Positions 59,227-64,000 of a stretch of DNA of 64,000 bases are shown piece after piece. The position numbers and the translations under genes were made by a program. The DNA lies in the NCBI RefSeq assembly GCF_031755915.1, contig NC_083379.1:20780001-20844000 (forward strand), read 5' to 3'. The notes under the pieces are model-generated. The model saw only the letters and a program-made list of their open reading frames with translations, ran no database searches and was not told the DNA's origin. Numbering within the stretch: position 1 is the stretch's first letter; the number at the start of each line of letters is the position of its first letter. This DNA comes from Ziziphus jujuba (taxonomy: Eukaryota > Streptophyta > Magnoliopsida > Rosales > Rhamnaceae).

Positions 59227-62200
59227 TGATGAGAATCCGCTTGTACCCGTACAACCGACTACCCACTGGGGTGCTGATCCTTTACAAATGAAGTTGCGAC
59301 CAATCACTCGAGCACAATCTAGGAAATTCAAAGACAACATGGTTAGCTTCATACAAAGAGTGATTCAATCTCAAATGGGCATGAAATTATCCGAAGATCC
59401 AATGTCAGGACCTGTTCAGAATTCCTCTCCGGAATCCTAGACAAGCCCTGATCCCAGGGAAATACCACCGAACCTTCCAACGGAAAATCCGGCAGCACCT
59501 CCCCTAAGGGTAGGACTTACCAAAAATTATCTGCACTGAAAACACACTTCTATATTCATCCCCTTATTCCTCCGACAATACTACAAATTGATTCCACAAT
59601 TTTACAGCACTTCAAAGAATAACAGGAACTCAGTGCATAAATAATAACTACACGTCCAATACAATATACAAAGCATTATACAAATAAATATGAAATTAAT
59701 ACGATGATAGATAAGAAGCAATACAAGATGGAGAGGAAAAAGGGAAGAAATACTCCTTGGACTTTCGGCAATGAACTGAGACGTTGGGCTCGCCCCGGAC
59801 AATCAACATCTCCCAACCTGGACCTAGGGGAACAGAATTTAAAAACGTGAGATGCTAATCATCTCAGTGAGTGATCCTATCTACTGAACACCTTTAATAT
59901 TAATAATATAACAAATAAAGGAATTTAATTAATACTAACAAATAAATAAATAATAAACAATTCAAGTAATATTTTCTCTCAAAACCCTCACTATTCACTC
60001 CGTTGGAAATGTCCCCCTTTTAAAACATTTTCACAAAACTCGATACTCGTATTTCTCGAAAACCAGGGGATCAAATAATTTAATAAACAACAAATAAATA
60101 AATACCCCAAATATAAATAAAATGTAATAAATTATAATAAATAATTTTTGTACTCTTTGGGGTTTGAAATTTCTATCCGAAAAATTTGTACTTGACGCAC
60201 CACACCATATACCAGTGATGCCCTCCGATACCCAGCGTCCCGAGCACCGACTGGCGGGGAGATTAAAGAGAGAAACTTGCAAACGGCACTTCGGTGTCCC
60301 GACAGTTCCGCCTCTGAAACCGTCATCCCGCCCAATGAGGGGGGCGGCTGTGGCTAATATCAAACTTGCCTACCCACGGTCCAATGGCAACTCACGGGAG
60401 ACATAATACTTGCGTTCTAAACCACATATACATACACCAGAACACCAATACTGTATGAATGCATCTAAAATAATTATTAAATCAACCGTACCATTTTCCA
60501 AAATTACCGTGGGAAATATACCAATTTTCACATTTACCATCCCACATATTTTCATTTAACAACCCGGTACGAAAACATCAGTAACGAATAAACAAATAAT
60601 TTTTCTCGTAACACGAAGTTCAACAAATAAAATACCATGGGCATAATTGTAAAATTTAAACCACCAATTTAACCAAATAATTTCCTTAAAATATTCAAAC
60701 CAATTATGCCCAAAAATAATATAAAATCCAAACACAATGAATTACTGAAAATACTTGCTCCTGTGTAATAAATACAATTAAATCATAATAAAATAATAAA
60801 AATCGGGAATTTCTTAATAACCCAAAATTTCGTTTAATATCAATGGGTAAATATATATATAAAATAATATTTTTTCCCGATTATATTTAAATTCCACCAC
60901 ATGAGCATAAATTCCAGATATCAATTTAACACCACATAAATATAATTAATTACCCCAAAATATGTTTTAAAGGTGGGTCACTCACCTGGAGCACGCAATT
61001 AACCTAAGATCCTCCATGGGATCAATTCCACGACTCACCCATGCTCCTAGAACACAATTCACACATAGTCAAATAAATTAATATTTTATTCAGATAAATA
61101 ATACCCGGTACCCGGGGGGTCTAACACAAACTTTAACCAAAATTGACAAATTATATGTCTATGGAAAGCTTGTGAGATAATGATCACATTACCGACCTCC
61201 ATTGAGCTCAATTCGATCGGCGGTGGCCAGAATTTGGCCGGAAAGATTCGGCTGAGATTCAATTCCTCGTATCTCGCAAACCGCTTTGAATTTTGGAAAT
61301 TGGAGGCCATATTTGAACTCAGAGGACCCAAATTAGTGGGAAAGGGGTGGCAATTTGGACTGGGCAAGCCGAAAAACACAAGAAAAGAGGAGAGAGAAAA
61401 TTTCCAGCCGGCGGCTTCTCCAGCCCTATCTGGGCACGTCCGGCGGCCAGTGACCGTGAAATTTTGCGACCGAGCTCGCCTCCATCCCCCGCTCATCACT
61501 GGCCAGCGCGTGTAGCAATGTGGTAGCTGAAAACGAAGAAACGGTGACAGCCCGAGAGGAAGAAGGAGAGGAAAGGAAGAAGAAGGAGGGAGACTTCGGG
61601 GCTGGGTCCCCTTTTTCCCACGTGGGGGAAAAGAAAATAAAGAAAAAAAAGAAAAGAAAAAGAAAGAAAAAGAAAGAAAAAGAAAAAGGAAAATAAGATA
61701 AAATAAAATAATTAAATAATACAAAAAATAATATTATTATATAAAATAATAATAAAATAATATGATATTAAACACGGTTGACATGTGGCATCTCACCATG
61801 GTGACACATGGTCACATTTATTAAGTCACACGTGACACATCGTTACACGTTTAAAAAATCATATTAAAATAATACGGTATTTGAAAAACTCTACAAGTCC
61901 ATAACTTTCAAATCACATGTCCAAATCAAACGTGCCGCTAGTCTACAGACTTGTATCGAGGAGCACTTCACAACCATGCATGAGTCAAAGCTCAACTTTG
62001 CATGAATAAAAAGTCAACTCAGGCACCCCTTGGACAGTTTGGACCTGAACTTGTTTTGCTCATAACTTTCAAACCGTAGCTCCGTTTTCAACGTGCTACT
62101 AGTCTATGAACTCGTGCCAATGTGTACTTCGTAACGATACCTCAGTCAACCTAGAATTCCAACCGGAACAAAAAGTCAATTTTTGACCCCTTCAGTCAAC

Positions 62201-63209
62201 AGTCAAAGTTGGAAAATTTCCATTGTACTTTGGGACGGGGTGTCACACCCAAAGCCCATCTTGTGTATCCAAGTCACAAAGGTGAAAACAGACTCGACAA
62301 GCTGTTTTAGTGCATTTTTAGACTCGGGGCAGCAAGGAATGGATTCATAACTCTATGAATTCAATATATATCACCAAGAAGTCATGGAATCATGTCAAGA
62401 TAGAAGGAAAAGCGTCAAAGTTCAGCTTGTTCACATAACACCTCAATTTGGCCAAAAATGCATCAAATAGGTGCTGACTTTGCTGTATTTTGTTGTTTTG
62501 GCATTTTCTCTTTTTTCCAATCAAGGGAAACGTATGGGGCTCATTATTAATCCTATTTGGCATCCTAAATGGCATATGGGAGTTGATTTGGAGCCTTTAC
62601 AAGCTGAAAATTGGTTAAAGATAGCTTAGTGGTCAAACTAGTCAACTAGTTTCCTAATTTGAGTTTGACTTTTTGTTTTAGGAAACTCTCTTTTATTTTG
62701 GTTTTTATTTTTTTATTTTCTGAACAAATTAACTTAGGAAAGTTATAATTTTATTAATTTGATTGTAAATTAATTAATTCCTAATTTAAAATAAAGGAAT
62801 TCATTAATACAATTTAGTTTAGGAAATGAAGGTGACAATCGGCCAAGCTTGGTTTCCTATTCTCTATGGCTGGTTTTGACTATTCTTTAAGGGTTTATTT
62901 TGTTCTTTCAAAGCCTATTTAAAGGGTTATTTTCAATGAGAATTCAGCTTTGATATTATTTTGAAATTTATTTATGAGAAAGAATTCTCTTTGTTCTCTT
63001 TGAACACCTAAAACATTTAATAGAAATCAAGTGTTTTAGTTTGACTTGTCAATCGGACATCCATCACCTATTGTGGCATCTTCATCATATACCAAGGTTT
63101 CTAATCAGAAGTTTATTAGGGGTTAAGGTGACCATTAGAACCTAAACTTAATTGTGATCCGGACTAATATAATACGGATTTAGGAGCAAGTTGACTTAGG
63201 TTCATATCA
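59227..63209 (+). mobile_element. 5' LTR of a plus-strand G1 element (split by a solo LTR)
   Basis: It starts TGATGAGAATCCGCTTG, preceded by CTGTG (59222-59226), and ends GGTTCATATCA, followed by a PBS-like site. Without the nested element and one flank copy it is 1,133 bp, matching the five other G1 LTRs. The pol-tail frame is present (PTTHWGADPLQMKLRPITRA) up to the insertion at 59403. The internal region runs off the window, so completeness is unknown. Confidence 0.85.
59403..62247 (-). mobile_element. Solo LTR of the 2.9-kb-LTR family (copy 3)
   Basis: Begins TGTCAGGACCTGTTCAG and ends GGGACGGGGTGTCACA; 2,845 bp. Flanks TCCAA (59398-59402) and CCCAA (62248-62252) form a 5-bp duplication with one mismatch. 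It is close to copy 1 over most of its length, including the terminal 120 bp, the GC-rich block (61190-61510), the GA-rich block (61540-61690) and the TCCATAACTTTCAAATCACATG block. ORFs of up to 212 codons inside it show only low-complexity residues. Confidence 0.85.
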
Positions 63210-63211
63210 TT

Positions 63212-63224
63212 TGATATCAGAACC
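63212..63224 (+). promoter_or_regulatory. Decayed primer-binding site of the plus-strand G1 element
   Basis: TGATATCAGAACC two bases after the LTR end corresponds to TGGTATCAGAGCC with two differences. Confidence 0.7.
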
Positions 63225-64000
63225 GAATTTTGTAAAAGTTTGATCTATCTTATTTGTTTTATTTATTTTTATGTTATTATACAATTTTAACATTAGGTTA
63301 ATATTGTTCTTAGCTCATACACATTCCATATAAAAAGAAAAATTTGTTTCCTAGTCAAATTAGGTTCCCTTGTTTTATTGTATTTTTGCTTTCTAGTTTG
63401 TTGGTTGGTTTTCTTCATTGTTCTTGTTAATTTGGTTTATTGTTGATTTTTCTTTGCTATTTTAATATTAATTAGTTGCATTCATATATTCAAAAAGAAA
63501 AAAAAGAAAAAAGAGAAGGATTTGCAGTAACATATTGCAAACTCACAAAATTTGCAATTTGTGTGGCCACAAGTTTGTGCTTGTGTTTGGTTTGGAATTA
63601 CGGTTTATGTACTGTTTGGTGTTGTTGAAAATTGTGTTTGTATAATTTTATTTCTGATATAGAATAAAAAAAAACCGAACCAAAAAAAGAAAAAAAAAAG
63701 AAAAAGATAAGCCAAAAGCCAAAAAATAAAAAATAAAATAAAATTATAAAAGGTCGGTTTTGGTTGAAAGTTTGTAATTTAAATTTGTTTGAGTTGGAAA
63801 AAGTAAACTTGTGATATTTGGAGTCGGTGGAATTCAATATTTCCTACTAGTTATTTGAATTTTGAATGCTAAAATTGTTTGGATTAAAATTGGTAAAGAA
63901 ATTGAAACAAAAACTTAAATTACCAGAACAACAATCAACGACTATTCCAAGTTTTGTTTGAATTGCTTCTTGTTCATTGTTTGAAACTATTTTCTAGATT
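63225..64000 (+). other. Start of the internal leader of the plus-strand G1 element
   Basis: AT-rich non-coding sequence homologous in style and position to 55251-56390 read in reverse (for example CTATCTTATTTG...TTTATT and the GTTGGTTGGTTTTC stretch). Gag would start beyond the window if the element is intact. Confidence 0.6.

Noticed and set aside
61086..61724. 212-codon minus-strand ORF (and 111-135-codon ORFs in the other long solo LTRs)
   Set aside because: Low-complexity Phe/Ser-rich and Pro-rich translation of GA-rich and GC-rich LTR blocks; not conserved as a frame among the three copies.

Overview
The window is nuclear DNA from a flowering plant, probably a eudicot. It is very AT-rich, the one clear host gene is a three-exon NAC transcription factor with plant splice sites, and most of the rest is transposable elements of plant families (Ty3/gypsy, Ty1/copia, CACTA, Mutator-like). 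I cannot name the species from sequence alone.

Layout. 1-12 kb: AT-rich intergenic DNA with a 2.9-kb solo LTR (1607-4527), a ribonuclease-H relic (8356-8529) and simple repeats. 11.76-25.35 kb: a decayed copia retrotransposon on the minus strand. It is split by a 7,166-bp CACTA element (12242-19407, target duplication CTT) and by a second solo LTR of the 2.9-kb family (19913-23585). The CACTA element carries a tandem array of about 21 units; nearly every unit has tRNA-like A and B boxes, a T-run terminator and GC-rich hairpins. 25.4-28.9 kb: a tandemly duplicated, probably dead gene fragment, a weak promoter-like region and a LINE-type RNase H pseudogene. 29.08-32.10 kb: a Mutator-like foldback element whose arms are A-rich and T-rich minisatellites.

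34.94-36.27 kb (minus strand): an apparently intact NAC gene, 357 codons, of the NAC018/NAC025/NAC056 type, with two G-box/ABRE sites and a GA microsatellite upstream. It is the only gene here I would call functional.

39.2-64 kb: a nest of gypsy-type retrotransposons. One family has LTRs of 1,130-1,135 bp (TGATGAGAATCC...GTATCA) and is present six times. There is a composite element with both LTRs (49393-57537, target duplication GTTTG). Inside it, solo LTRs of the same family sit in its 3' LTR (49648-50782) and in its gag (53918-55047). A further solo LTR lies at 44790-45923. The 5' LTR of a plus-strand copy (59227-63209) is itself split by a third 2.9-kb-family solo LTR (59403-62247). These sit in older LTR-like sequence of two other families.

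The genes do not form a pathway. The history is one of repeated nested insertion, LTR-LTR recombination to solo LTRs, and decay around one low-copy regulatory gene. Element boundaries are supported by target-site duplications read directly from the sequence. Family names rest on recognised protein motifs, and no database search was run.
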